The notes beneath the pieces are model-generated. The model was not told the DNA's origin. It did not search any database and was given only the letters and a program-made list of their open reading frames with translations. A DNA stretch of 12,492 bases, from the NCBI GenBank assembly GCA_035550315.1, contig DASZPL010000055.1, positions 1 to 12,492 on the forward strand, given 5' to 3'. The position numbers and the translations under genes are program-made. Source of the stretch: DASZPL01 sp035550315. GTDB taxonomy: Bacteria; Actinomycetota; Actinomycetes; JAFAQI01. The first letter of the stretch is position 1. Each line of letters starts with the position of its first letter. Shown one piece after another: positions 5,468 to 12,269 of the stretch.

Positions 5468-6781
5468 TTAGAACGCGCCGGTGCCGTTCGGCGTACCGAG
5501 ACCGGTCGGACCGTCGTACCCCACCTCGCCCGTGCAGAGGTAGGCCTTCGCGGCGTTGCCGAACAGGCCCAGCAGGCCGCCGGTGCACGAGCCGTTCGAA
5601 CCGCTGGTCACGTCGTTCAGTGACGACGTGTGCGAGTAGGCGAACGACGCGCCGTCGACCGATGCGGCGTTGCCCGCGAGGGCGTAGACGCTCGCGATGA
5701 TCGGCGACGACACGCTCGTGCCGCCGAACTCGAGCCAGCCGGACTGCCCGGAGTTCGGCGTCGAGTCGTACACCGCGACGCCGGTGTTGGGGTCGGCCAC
5801 CGCTGACACGTCAGCGACGGTGCGCTTGGCGCACTGCGCGTCGTGCTGCCAGGTCGGCTTCGGCTCATAGCTCGAGCAGCCGCTGCCGGTGCCGCTCGCT
5901 CCGAACAGGCCGAGGAAGCCACTGCTGCCCCAGACCGTCTCGGACCAGCCACGGGAATTGCTCGCGCGCGACAACGACGTGCCGCCGACCGCGGTCACGT
6001 TCGGTGACGCCGCCGGGAACGACACGCCGTATCCGCTGTCGCCGGCTGAGGCCGTGATCGCGACGCCGGCGTGGTTGTAGGCGCTGTTCGTCGCCGTCTC
6101 GCTCGACGTCTCGCTGCCGCCGTAGGAGTTCGACACCTCGGTCGCCCCAAGGGCGACCGCTTCGTTGACCGCGGCCGCGAGGTTGCTGATCGACGCGGAG
6201 TTGGCCTCGACGAGCAGGATGTGGCAGTTCGGGCAGATCGCCGAGACCATGTCGAGGTCGAGGGAGATCTCCTGCGCCCAACCGGTGTCGACCGATGGCG
6301 GCGTGCTGCCGCCGGTCTGGTTCACCTTGCGGAAACAGCCGTTGGCCGTCGTACACGCCGGCAGCCCGAACTGCGAGCGGTAGGTCGCCAGGTCGGCTTC
6401 GGCCGTGGGGTCGTCAAACGCATCAACGATCGCGACCGTTTGCCCGCTGCCACCACTGGCCGACAGGTTGTACGCCGATCGCAGATCCGACGGTCCATAA
6501 CCGGTCGGGGTCGCGGCCGCCGCCTTCACCTTCACAGTCCCATCGGAGTAGGTCAGCTTGTGCGCCCTGACCAACGCCATGCAGGCGGCGCGACCGGGAG
6601 CCGGCAGCGCGCAACTGCGCAGGATGTCGATCACCGACGAGACCAGTTTGTGGACCCCTTGCCCGGCCCCCGATGGCCCGGCGGTGGCGGACGTCGCCGT
6701 GGCGACCGAACCGATTGATGCCCCTGCCCCGATGAGCGCGACTGCTGCGCCCGCTGCAATCCCCCTGAACCCTCGCTGCAT
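5468..6781 (-). CDS. secreted S53 family (sedolisin) serine-carboxyl peptidase
   Basis: A 437-residue secreted endopeptidase. Residues 1 to about 34 are a signal peptide (MQRGFRG, a long Ala/Gly hydrophobic stretch, then SATA). The catalytic Glu and Asp are in WAQEISLD (E171, D175), the oxyanion Asp in SAGDSG (D248) and the nucleophile in FGGTSVSSP (S356), the order and spacing of sedolisins. The C-terminal calcium site is indicated by NDVTSG and GYDGPTGLGTPNG. Only about 60 residues separate the signal peptide from the catalytic domain (GYGPSDL at 94), so the usual prodomain of about 170-190 residues is absent. Ten cysteines could form five disulfides. LGLFG occurs twice (290-294, 404-408). 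The ATG at 6781 is preceded by AAGGAG at 4-nt spacing; the open frame upstream to 6919 lacks this support. It is divergent from the WXG100 gene. Confidence 0.93.
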   Translation of the reverse strand: MQRGFRGIAAGAAVALIGAGASIGSVATATSATAGPSGAGQGVHKLVSSVIDILRSCALPAPGRAACMALVRAHKLTYSDGTVKVKAAAATPTGYGPSDLRSAYNLSASGGSGQTVAIVDAFDDPTAEADLATYRSQFGLPACTTANGCFRKVNQTGGSTPPSVDTGWAQEISLDLDMVSAICPNCHILLVEANSASISNLAAAVNEAVALGATEVSNSYGGSETSSETATNSAYNHAGVAITASAGDSGYGVSFPAASPNVTAVGGTSLSRASNSRGWSETVWGSSGFLGLFGASGTGSGCSSYEPKPTWQHDAQCAKRTVADVSAVADPNTGVAVYDSTPNSGQSGWLEFGGTSVSSPIIASVYALAGNAASVDGASFAYSHTSSLNDVTSGSNGSCTGGLLGLFGNAAKAYLCTGEVGYDGPTGLGTPNGTGAF

Positions 6782-6784
6782 GCG

Positions 6785-6790
6785 TCTCCT
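6785..6790 (-). promoter_or_regulatory. Shine-Dalgarno (AAGGAG) fixing the S53 peptidase start
   Basis: On the minus strand AAGGAG is followed by ACGC and the ATG at 6781. It decides the start against the longer open frame and is followed directly by a well-formed signal peptide. Confidence 0.7.
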
Positions 6791-6818
6791 TCGCTCCGTG
6801 GGGAGAACGGTGAGCCGG

Positions 6819-6824
6819 ACAATA
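6819..6824 (-). promoter_or_regulatory. candidate -10 box (TATTGT) for the S53 peptidase gene
   Basis: TATTGT on the minus strand would give a leader of about 30 nt containing the AAGGAG site. No convincing -35 is present 16-18 nt further upstream. Confidence 0.3.
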
Positions 6825-6904
6825 CGCCCGATCCGGCCGATTGCACACCGCCGGTGCCGGGCGGCGGCTGTGGACGACGGCCGCACGCCGGCGCGCGGTT
6901 TCCC

Positions 6905-6910
6905 TACCGT
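6905..6910 (+). promoter_or_regulatory. candidate -10 box (TACCGT) for the WXG100 gene
   Basis: TACCGT fits TANNNT and would give a leader of about 26 nt carrying AGAGGAG (6931-6937), 5 nt before the ATG at 6943. The remainder of the 161-bp gap 6782-6942 shows nothing else I can name. Confidence 0.3.
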
Positions 6911-6942
6911 GCACCTCACCGATCGACGGCAGAGGAGACCAG

Positions 6943-7236
6943 ATGAGCGGTATCCGGGTCACCCCCGAGCAGCTGCAGGCGACGTCCGGCCGAGTCGCGG
7001 CCGGCGCGGGTCAGATCGAAGCCGAGCTGACCGGGCTGGCCGGCACCCTCGCCCCGCTGGGCAGCGACTGGGCGGGCGTGGCGCAGCAGCGGTTCGAGCA
7101 GCTGTGGGCCGAATGGCAGAAGAGCGCCCGCGCCCTGCACGAAGCGCTCACCGGGATCAGCACCCTGCTGGCGCAGGCCGGCACGCACTACGCCGACGCC
7201 GAACGCGCCATCGCCGGCTCGTTCACCGTGATGTAG
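6943..7236 (+). CDS. WXG100 family (ESAT-6-like) protein
   Basis: A 97-residue all-helical protein of typical WXG100 size. Helix one starts at VTPEQLQATSGRV; the turn holds the WXG motif as W43-A44-G45 (SDWAGVA); helix two runs through FEQLWAEWQKSARAL; and near the C-terminus Y83-A-D-A-E87 matches the YxxxD/E export signal of type VII (ESX) secretion substrates. Family members form antiparallel helical dimers and are exported by the EccC ATPase. No other T7SS gene or paired WXG100 partner is present here. The ATG at 6943 is chosen for the strong AGAGGAG site and because it gives the canonical length; the open frame extends upstream to 6841 without support. It is divergent from the S53 gene and converges on the patatin gene 16 bp away. 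Confidence 0.9.
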   Translation: MSGIRVTPEQLQATSGRVAAGAGQIEAELTGLAGTLAPLGSDWAGVAQQRFEQLWAEWQKSARALHEALTGISTLLAQAGTHYADAERAIAGSFTVM

Positions 7237-7252
7237 ACGGCGGACGTGTCTC

Positions 7253-8218
7253 TTAGCCGGCGGCCGGCAGCGTGGCGTCCGGGCCGGCGAGCGCGGCCGC
7301 GCTGGTGCGCAGCGCGGTCTCGAGCACGGTGGTACGACGGCGGTGGTCCATCAGGTTGACCCCGATCGCTTCCAGGTCCTCGCGGCCCGGGCCGAGGATG
7401 GTGACCGGCGTGCCGCGGCGGCGTACTTTGCCGGCTTCCAGCAGTACCCGCCGGGTCATCGCCCGCCGGAACCGGCGCTCGAGCCGGCCGACCACCGATG
7501 CCGGCTGGTCGTAGTCGAACGACGCCATCGGCGTCAGCACGATCACTTCGTCAAGACCGAGTCCGGCGACCAGGTCGATCGACGTGGGCGACAACGTGCC
7601 GCCGTCGATGTAGCGCCGGCCGTTGATCTGTGCCGCGGCGTACCACGCCGGGATCGAGCACGAGGCGACGACCGCTTCGGACAGCGTCGCCCGCGGTTCG
7701 CCCTCTCGGCCGAATGCGACCCGCCGCCCGGAGTCGTAGTCCATCGCGACCACCCAGGTCTGCGGGTCGGTCGGCCACTCGCCGTCCGGGTTGGCGTTGT
7801 GGATCAGCTCGGCGATCGCCGTGAGGTTGCCGCGACCGCGCGGGGCGAGCGCAGCGAGCATCGCCATCGTGGAGACGTCCTTCGGGTGGCGCAGCTTGCG
7901 GGCGATCAGCGCCCGCGAGCCCATCCGCAGCTGCGGGCGCGGCGGCAGCGCGCCGCCGGCGGCGGTGTCATGGTCGAAGTCGATCTTCGGGTCGCCCGGC
8001 ACCACCACGCCGCGCTGGTGGTTGATCAAGGTGTCGACGCTGAGGCCGGCGCCGAGCAGGGCCGCGATGACCGAACCGGCCGACGTCCCGACGATGACCT
8101 CAGCGTCGCGCGGATCCCAGTCGTAGGCGTCGCGCACCGCGGACAGCGCGCCCATCATCCAGGCGGCGCCGAGCACACCCCCCGCCCCGAGTACCAATCC
8201 CCTGCGGGGCTCCCCCAT
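7253..8218 (-). CDS. patatin-like phospholipase
   Basis: A 321-residue cytoplasmic-type acyl hydrolase. The oxyanion loop is GAGGVLG (11-17), the nucleophile elbow GTSAGS with Ser46, and the catalytic Asp lies in YIDGGTL (D205): the Ser-Asp dyad of the patatin/RssA family. Such enzymes cleave acyl chains from phospholipids or other acyl esters. No signal peptide or transmembrane segment is seen. The ATG at 8218 puts GGTGGA 7 nt upstream and starts just before the first beta strand; a GTG at 8230 is a close alternative. The gene lies 141 bp downstream of the WS/DGAT gene on the same strand, across a hairpin-rich gap, so it may be a partly insulated last gene of that lipid operon. No TANNNT box was found close upstream. 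Confidence 0.92.
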   Translation of the reverse strand: MGEPRRGLVLGAGGVLGAAWMMGALSAVRDAYDWDPRDAEVIVGTSAGSVIAALLGAGLSVDTLINHQRGVVVPGDPKIDFDHDTAAGGALPPRPQLRMGSRALIARKLRHPKDVSTMAMLAALAPRGRGNLTAIAELIHNANPDGEWPTDPQTWVVAMDYDSGRRVAFGREGEPRATLSEAVVASCSIPAWYAAAQINGRRYIDGGTLSPTSIDLVAGLGLDEVIVLTPMASFDYDQPASVVGRLERRFRRAMTRRVLLEAGKVRRRGTPVTILGPGREDLEAIGVNLMDHRRRTTVLETALRTSAAALAGPDATLPAAG

Positions 8219-8274
8219 GCTCACGTCCACCACTCCACCCTTTGTCGTCGTGCAGCGACCGCACCGCGGCCGCT

Positions 8275-8305
8275 CACTGGCGCACCCCTGTCGGGTCCGC
8301 CAGTG
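8275..8305 (-). terminator. hairpin between WS/DGAT and patatin genes
   Basis: CACTGGCG (8275-8282) pairs perfectly with CGCCAGTG (8298-8305); after one mismatch an inner ACCC/GGGT stem (8284-8287/8293-8296) closes a 5-nt loop. It lies 57 bp upstream of the patatin start. It could terminate or attenuate transcription from the WS/DGAT operon. No T-tract is present. Confidence 0.45.
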
Positions 8306-8324
8306 CGGAGACGCCGATTTCATT

Positions 8325-8361
8325 GGAGCGAGCCACCTTCGCTCCGCTTCGGTACTCGCTC
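8325..8361 (-). promoter_or_regulatory. two mutually exclusive stems at the WS/DGAT stop codon
   Basis: GAGCGAG (8326-8332) can pair with CTCGCTC (8355-8361), which includes part of the WS/DGAT stop codon. The same bases (8325-8331) can instead pair with TCGCTCC (8339-8345). Either structure excludes the other. A terminator or an RNA-processing site are possibilities. Confidence 0.3.
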
Positions 8362-9769
8362 ACTTGACGGTCTCCAACAGATCGCCGAGCGCTTCCTCGA
8401 TGCAGCCGGCGAGCACGGCGATGTCCGGCATCGAGTCCCGGTCGCAGTTGAGGCCGTAGTAGACCCCACCGTTGTACGACGTCAGCCCGATGGTCACGGC
8501 TTGATTCCTTGCCAGCGGGACGACGGGATAACAATCCAGCATTCGCGCGCCGGCGGCGTACAACGGGAACTGCGGTCCCGGCACGTTGGTCACCACGACG
8601 TTGAACAGCCGGCTGGTCAACCCCGACGCCAGCCGCGCTGCCGCGGAGTGGATGGTCGGCGGCGCGAATCCGGACAGCGCCACCAACGCCTCGGCGCCGA
8701 CCGCCTGGCCGGAGTCCTTGTGCCCCTTCATCGCGTAGCTGATCCGGTGCAGCCGCAGCACCGGGTTAGGTTCACCGACCGGCAGGTCGACGAAGTACGA
8801 CGAGACCCGATTGCCCAGCGCCCCCGACTGCTGGTCGCTGCGGACGCTGACCGGCACCATCGCGCGCACCGTCGTGCTCGGCACGACCGGCTCGCCTCGG
8901 GTCAGCAGCCAGATCCGCAGCGCGCCGGCGACGGTCGCGAGGACGACGTCGTTCACGGTGCCGCCGTGGGTCTTGCGGATCCGCTTGTAGTCGTCGAGCG
9001 AGGTGTCGGCCATGCCGAACCGGCGCTGCTCGCCGATGCTGGTGTTCAGCGGCGTCTCGGGCGCCGACCGGATCGAGGTGCGGACCACGCTCGCGATGCC
9101 GGCGGTGGTGTCGAGCAGCCGACCGGCGATCGCCTTCGCGTCGGCCAGCTCGCTGCGCGCGGTGTCGAGCAGCTGGGTCGGCCGGCGCAGCGTGTCGGTG
9201 ATCGCACCGACGAGGAGGCTGAGGCCCGACGGCTCCGGGTGAGGCGACCAGTCGTCCTCGGGCAGCTCGCGTGGCGTCGGCTCGAGGTCGAGGATCAGGC
9301 TGGCGATGTCGATCGCGCTGATCCCGTCGACCATCGCGTGGTGGGTCTTGGTGACGATCGCGAACCGGCCGTCGGCCAGCCCCTCGACCAGGTAGATCTC
9401 CCAGAGCGGGCGGTTGCGGTCGAGCGGCCGGGACTGCAGCCGGCCGACGAGCTCCCGCAGCTGGTCGTCGCTTCCCGGGCGGGGCAGCGCGCTGCGCCGC
9501 ACGTGGTAGGTGATGTCGAAGTCCTCGTCGTCGACCCAGACCGGGTTGGCGAGATGACCGGGCACCCAGCGCACCTTCTGCCGGTAGCGCGGCACCAGCG
9601 CGATCCGTTTCGCGACCAGGGCGCACAGCGCCTCGTAGTCGAAGGCTTGGTCCGGCGGCGGTTCGAACCGCGCGACGCCACCGACGTGCATCGCGGTCGT
9701 CGGCGACTCCAAATACAGAAAGGAGACGTCGAGGGCCGAAAGCCGTTCGGTCACACCCCAGTTTCGCAT
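8360..9769 (-). CDS. WS/DGAT family wax ester synthase / diacylglycerol acyltransferase
   Basis: About 469 residues, normal for the family. The enzyme transfers a fatty acyl group from acyl-CoA to diacylglycerol or a fatty alcohol, making triacylglycerol or wax ester for storage. The catalytic motif HHAMVDG is at residues 143-149 and the PLW motif (RPLWEIYLVEGL) sits about 20 residues before it. The start resembles other members (TERLSALDVSFLYLE), and the C-terminal domain has NVPGP followed by a YNGG segment as usual. Three starts are possible: GTG 9778, ATG 9769 and GTG 9754; I give the ATG, though 9754 best matches the family N-terminus and has GGGG before it. It follows the HAD gene by 11 bp or less, so it is in an operon with HAD and the LytR_C gene. 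Confidence 0.93.
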   Translation of the reverse strand: MRNWGVTERLSALDVSFLYLESPTTAMHVGGVARFEPPPDQAFDYEALCALVAKRIALVPRYRQKVRWVPGHLANPVWVDDEDFDITYHVRRSALPRPGSDDQLRELVGRLQSRPLDRNRPLWEIYLVEGLADGRFAIVTKTHHAMVDGISAIDIASLILDLEPTPRELPEDDWSPHPEPSGLSLLVGAITDTLRRPTQLLDTARSELADAKAIAGRLLDTTAGIASVVRTSIRSAPETPLNTSIGEQRRFGMADTSLDDYKRIRKTHGGTVNDVVLATVAGALRIWLLTRGEPVVPSTTVRAMVPVSVRSDQQSGALGNRVSSYFVDLPVGEPNPVLRLHRISYAMKGHKDSGQAVGAEALVALSGFAPPTIHSAAARLASGLTSRLFNVVVTNVPGPQFPLYAAGARMLDCYPVVPLARNQAVTIGLTSYNGGVYYGLNCDRDSMPDIAVLAGCIEEALGDLLETVK

Positions 9770-9780
9770 CCGGGGCACCG

Positions 9781-10431
9781 CTATCGCAGCGGCACCTCGA
9801 ACAACGCCTCAAGCTCCTCGAGCGTCTGTTGCGGCGTGACGTGGTGCACCCCCACCATGCCGGCGTCCACCGCCCCGCGCACGTTCGGCAGCAGATCGTC
9901 GACGAACACGCACTGCTGCGGCGCGAGCCCGAGCCGGTCTGCGGTCAGCCGGTAGATCTCCGGCTCCGGCTTGCGCATCCCGACCTCGCCGGAGATGACG
10001 ACGGCGTCGAACAACTCGTCCCAACCGTCGCGCGGGTAGTCCAACCCCCACGAGTTGGACAGCAGGCCGGTCGCGAACCCGGCCGCCTTGGCGAGCCGCA
10101 CCGCGCGGGCGATCGGCGGATCGGCCACGTAGAAGCCGGAGAACATCCGGGTGAGCAGCCCCGTTGACTCGATCGGCTGGCCATCGCGGGTCCGCAACCG
10201 CGATGCCAACTCGCGTTCGAAGTCGGGTACGTCGATCTCGCCGCGCTCCAACGCGTGCACCGGGTTGCTGACGGCTTCGTCGCCGTACGGCGAGCCGAGC
10301 CACTCCTTCATCACCCGGCGGAAGTCTTTGACGTCGATGCCGTCGGCGTCACACCACGACGTCATGGCGTCGTTCAGCGGGCTGGTCAGCACCCCGCCGT
10401 AATCGACGACGAGTGCTCGCACCTCGCTCAT
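9781..10431 (-). CDS. HAD superfamily (HAD-IA) hydrolase
   Basis: A 216-residue haloacid dehalogenase-fold protein. Motif I is VVDYGGVLTSP with the nucleophile Asp at residue 10; the usual second Asp is replaced by Gly, as in the DxGGVL subgroup that includes the N-terminal domain of soluble epoxide hydrolase. Motif II is LLSNSWG (S125), motif III K154 in GMRKPEPEIY, and motif IV FVDD (D178, D179). A helical cap lies between motifs I and II. This predicts a magnesium-dependent phosphatase with an unknown small substrate; loss of the second Asp makes phosphatase activity less certain. The ATG at 10431 overlaps the stop of the LytR_C gene (ATGA), indicating coupling, and the gene ends just before the WS/DGAT start. 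Earlier in-frame sequence is antisense-like and inside the upstream gene. Confidence 0.9.
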   Translation of the reverse strand: MSEVRALVVDYGGVLTSPLNDAMTSWCDADGIDVKDFRRVMKEWLGSPYGDEAVSNPVHALERGEIDVPDFERELASRLRTRDGQPIESTGLLTRMFSGFYVADPPIARAVRLAKAAGFATGLLSNSWGLDYPRDGWDELFDAVVISGEVGMRKPEPEIYRLTADRLGLAPQQCVFVDDLLPNVRGAVDAGMVGVHHVTPQQTLEELEALFEVPLR

Positions 10432-10988
10432 GATGTGCAGCCCGGGCTCGGCGATGGCGTGGCACTGCCCGCCGCCTGCTGCTCGACCGCCCGGACCTGC
10501 GCGGCCGACCGCAAGTGCCGGAACCGCAGGCCGAGGTCGAGCTCGAGCTTGCGCTGGCCCGGCTGCGGGTGCAGCGCCGCGCCGCTGACCTGCGCGGCAA
10601 CCGTCCGCGCCTGCCGCGTCTGGTCGCTGCTGTAGCGCACCACGGCGACGTCGTGGCCGACCCGCACCGCGTTGCCGATCGAGCGCACGTGAATGCCGCG
10701 GTGCCGGAGCTGGCGCGCGACCCGCGCCGCCAGCCCGGTGCGCAGCGACCCGTTGCGCAGCACGATCCGCACCTGGTCCGGGGTCGCGAACTGGCTCGGC
10801 ACCGTCGGCGTCGGGCACGGCGTGGTCTGGGTGACGACGACGGAGTCGTCGGACGAGCCGGCGAAGTGCTGGTAGCCGACGTACCCGCCGCCCGCCAAAA
10901 CCGCGAGCGCGACGATCGCGGCCAGCCACCGCCAGGGGTGGTGGTGCTTCCGCGGCGGCGACAGGTCACCGCGGCCGAGGATCGTCAC
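10428..10988 (-). CDS. membrane-anchored LytR_C domain protein
   Basis: A 186-residue protein: a basic, His-rich cytoplasmic start, one transmembrane helix at about residues 19-40 (WRWLAAIVALAVLAGGGYVG), a Pro/Thr linker with one Cys (C58), then a LytR_C domain at about 73-160. The domain is recognised by VRIVLRNGSLRTGLAARVARQLRHRG, VRSIGNAV, a strand ending in VVRYS, and LELDLGLRFRHL. LytR_C domains occur at the C-terminus of LytR-CpsA-Psr cell-wall ligases and alone in actinobacterial envelope proteins; the function of stand-alone copies is not settled. There is no catalytic LCP domain. The start is GTG at 10988 with a TAGCAT box 8 nt upstream. It is the first gene of the operon with HAD and WS/DGAT and is divergent from the acyl-CoA dehydrogenase gene. 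Confidence 0.85.
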   Translation of the reverse strand: MTILGRGDLSPPRKHHHPWRWLAAIVALAVLAGGGYVGYQHFAGSSDDSVVVTQTTPCPTPTVPSQFATPDQVRIVLRNGSLRTGLAARVARQLRHRGIHVRSIGNAVRVGHDVAVVRYSSDQTRQARTVAAQVSGAALHPQPGQRKLELDLGLRFRHLRSAAQVRAVEQQAAGSATPSPSPGCTS

Positions 10989-10996
10989 GGCCCCCG

Positions 10997-11002
10997 ATGC
11001 TA
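10997..11002 (-). promoter_or_regulatory. candidate -10 box (TAGCAT) for the LytR_C-HAD-WS/DGAT operon
   Basis: TAGCAT on the minus strand is followed by 8 nt (CGGGGGCC) and the GTG at 10988, consistent with a leaderless or nearly leaderless transcript. No -35 is clear. It lies in the 69-bp gap between two divergent genes. Confidence 0.4.
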
Positions 11003-11047
11003 TTGAGCCGACGTTCCGGTAGCAGACTGTGGGCTTTCCGATCCCAC

Positions 11048-11052
11048 GGAGG
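11048..11052 (+). promoter_or_regulatory. Shine-Dalgarno (GGAGG) deciding the acyl-CoA dehydrogenase start
   Basis: GGAGG is 5 nt from the GTG at 11058 but only 2 nt from the in-frame TTG at 11055, so GTG is the preferred start. Confidence 0.65.
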
Positions 11053-11057
11053 CCTTG

Positions 11058-12269
11058 GTGGACTTCGCGCTGTCCGCAGCTGCGCAGGATTACTCCCGCC
11101 GCTTGACCGATTTCATGGACGCCCACGTCTACCCGGCCGAGCCGGTCTACCGCCGGCAGCGCGAGGAGCTGATCGCCGGCGGGCAGCCGCACCAGCTGCC
11201 ACCGGTCGTGGAGGAGCTGAAGGCGGAGGCGCGCAGCCGCGGCTTGTGGAACCTGTTCTTGCCGGACGTCTCGGGCTTGAGCAACGTCGACTACGCGCAC
11301 CTCGCCGAGATCATGGGCCACTCGCCCCACCTGGCGCCGGAGGCCACGAACTGCGCCGCGCCGGACACCGGCAACATGGAGGTGCTGCACCTGTTCGGTA
11401 CGCCGGAGCAGAAGGAGCGCTGGCTGCGCCCGCTGCTCGACGGCGAGATCCGGTCGGCGTTCGCGATGACCGAGCCGGCCGTCGCGTCATCCGACGCGAC
11501 CAACATCTCGACCGAGATCCGCCGCGACGGCGACGACTACGTCATCAACGGCCGGAAGTGGTGGATCACCGGCACCGCCGACCCGCGCTGTGCCGTGATG
11601 ATCGTGATGGGCAAGACCGACCCGACCGGCCCGGTGCACCGCCAGCAGTCGATGGTGCTGGTGCCGATGGACACGCCGGGCGTGACGGTGGTGCGGCCGC
11701 TGCCGGTGTTCGGCTACGTGGACCAGCAGGGTCACTGCGAGATCACGTTCGAAGACGTCCGGGTGCCGGCGAGCAACCTGGTCGGCGAGGAGGGCGGCGG
11801 CTTCGCGATCGCGCAGGCCCGGCTCGGCCCCGGCCGGATCCACCACTGCATGCGAGCCGTCGGCATGGCCGAGCGCGCATTGGAGCTGATGTGCCGGCGC
11901 GCCACCTCGCGAGTCGCGTTCGGCAAGCCGCTCGCCGAGCAGGGCGTCGTGCAAGCGCAGATCGCCGAGGCCCGGATGGCGATCGAGCAGGCGCGGCTAC
12001 TGACGCTGAAGACGGCCTGGCTGATCGACCAGGTCGGCGCCAAAGGCGCTCGCACCGAGGTCGCGGCGATCAAGGTGATCGCGCCGCGGGTCGCCTGCGA
12101 GGTGCTCGACCGCGCCATCCAGCTGCACGGCGGTGGCGGGGTCAGCGACGACTTCCCGCTCGCCGAGATGTACGCCGGCGCGCGCACGCTGCGGCTGGCC
12201 GACGGGCCGGACGAGGTGCACGTCCGGTCGGTCGCCCGCCAGGAGCTCGGCCGCTACCTCGAGGGGTAA
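11058..12269 (+). CDS. acyl-CoA dehydrogenase, ACAD10/11-like
   Basis: A 403-residue flavoprotein with the full acyl-CoA dehydrogenase fold: helical N-terminal domain, a middle beta-domain (FAMTEPAVASSDATN at about 135-149, which holds the FAD-contact TEP motif, and INGRKWWITG at about 163-172), and a C-terminal four-helix domain (RLGPGRIHHCMRAVG, then RVAFGKPLAEQG). It oxidises acyl-CoA to the enoyl-CoA using FAD. The C-terminal LADGPDEVH aligns with the YEGT-S-E-I-Q stretch of medium-chain enzymes, putting Asp382 where they have the catalytic Glu; as I recall this is normal for the ACAD10/11 subfamily. The substrate chain length is not readable. It is divergent from the LytR_C operon, and its last 16 bp overlap the end of the opposite-strand ATPase gene. 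Confidence 0.94.
   Translation: MDFALSAAAQDYSRRLTDFMDAHVYPAEPVYRRQREELIAGGQPHQLPPVVEELKAEARSRGLWNLFLPDVSGLSNVDYAHLAEIMGHSPHLAPEATNCAAPDTGNMEVLHLFGTPEQKERWLRPLLDGEIRSAFAMTEPAVASSDATNISTEIRRDGDDYVINGRKWWITGTADPRCAVMIVMGKTDPTGPVHRQQSMVLVPMDTPGVTVVRPLPVFGYVDQQGHCEITFEDVRVPASNLVGEEGGGFAIAQARLGPGRIHHCMRAVGMAERALELMCRRATSRVAFGKPLAEQGVVQAQIAEARMAIEQARLLTLKTAWLIDQVGAKGARTEVAAIKVIAPRVACEVLDRAIQLHGGGGVSDDFPLAEMYAGARTLRLADGPDEVHVRSVARQELGRYLEG

Noticed and set aside
6782..6919. Upstream extension of the S53 gene by 46 codons
   Set aside because: It would bury the signal peptide; the ATG at 6781 has AAGGAG and a signal sequence directly after it.
6841..6942. Upstream extension of the WXG100 gene by 34 codons
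   Set aside because: WXG100 proteins are about 100 residues and the ATG at 6943 has a strong ribosome-binding site.
7256..7268. GCCGGC repeats at the end of the patatin gene as a terminator
   Set aside because: Each unit is a self-palindrome but no stable stem-loop with a proper loop forms; common sequence at this GC.
7343..9955. Plus-strand open frame of 870 codons
   Set aside because: Antisense to the patatin and WS/DGAT genes, whose catalytic motifs are intact; its composition (Arg, Asp, His, Val rich) is typical of a GC-driven shadow.
10432..10929. Upstream extension of the HAD gene
   Set aside because: It lies in a different frame of the LytR_C gene and lacks family similarity; the ATG at 10431 starts right before HAD motif I.
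10989..11390. N-terminal extension of the LytR_C gene
   Set aside because: It would overlap the divergent acyl-CoA dehydrogenase gene; the GTG at 10988 precedes a normal short cytoplasmic segment and membrane helix.
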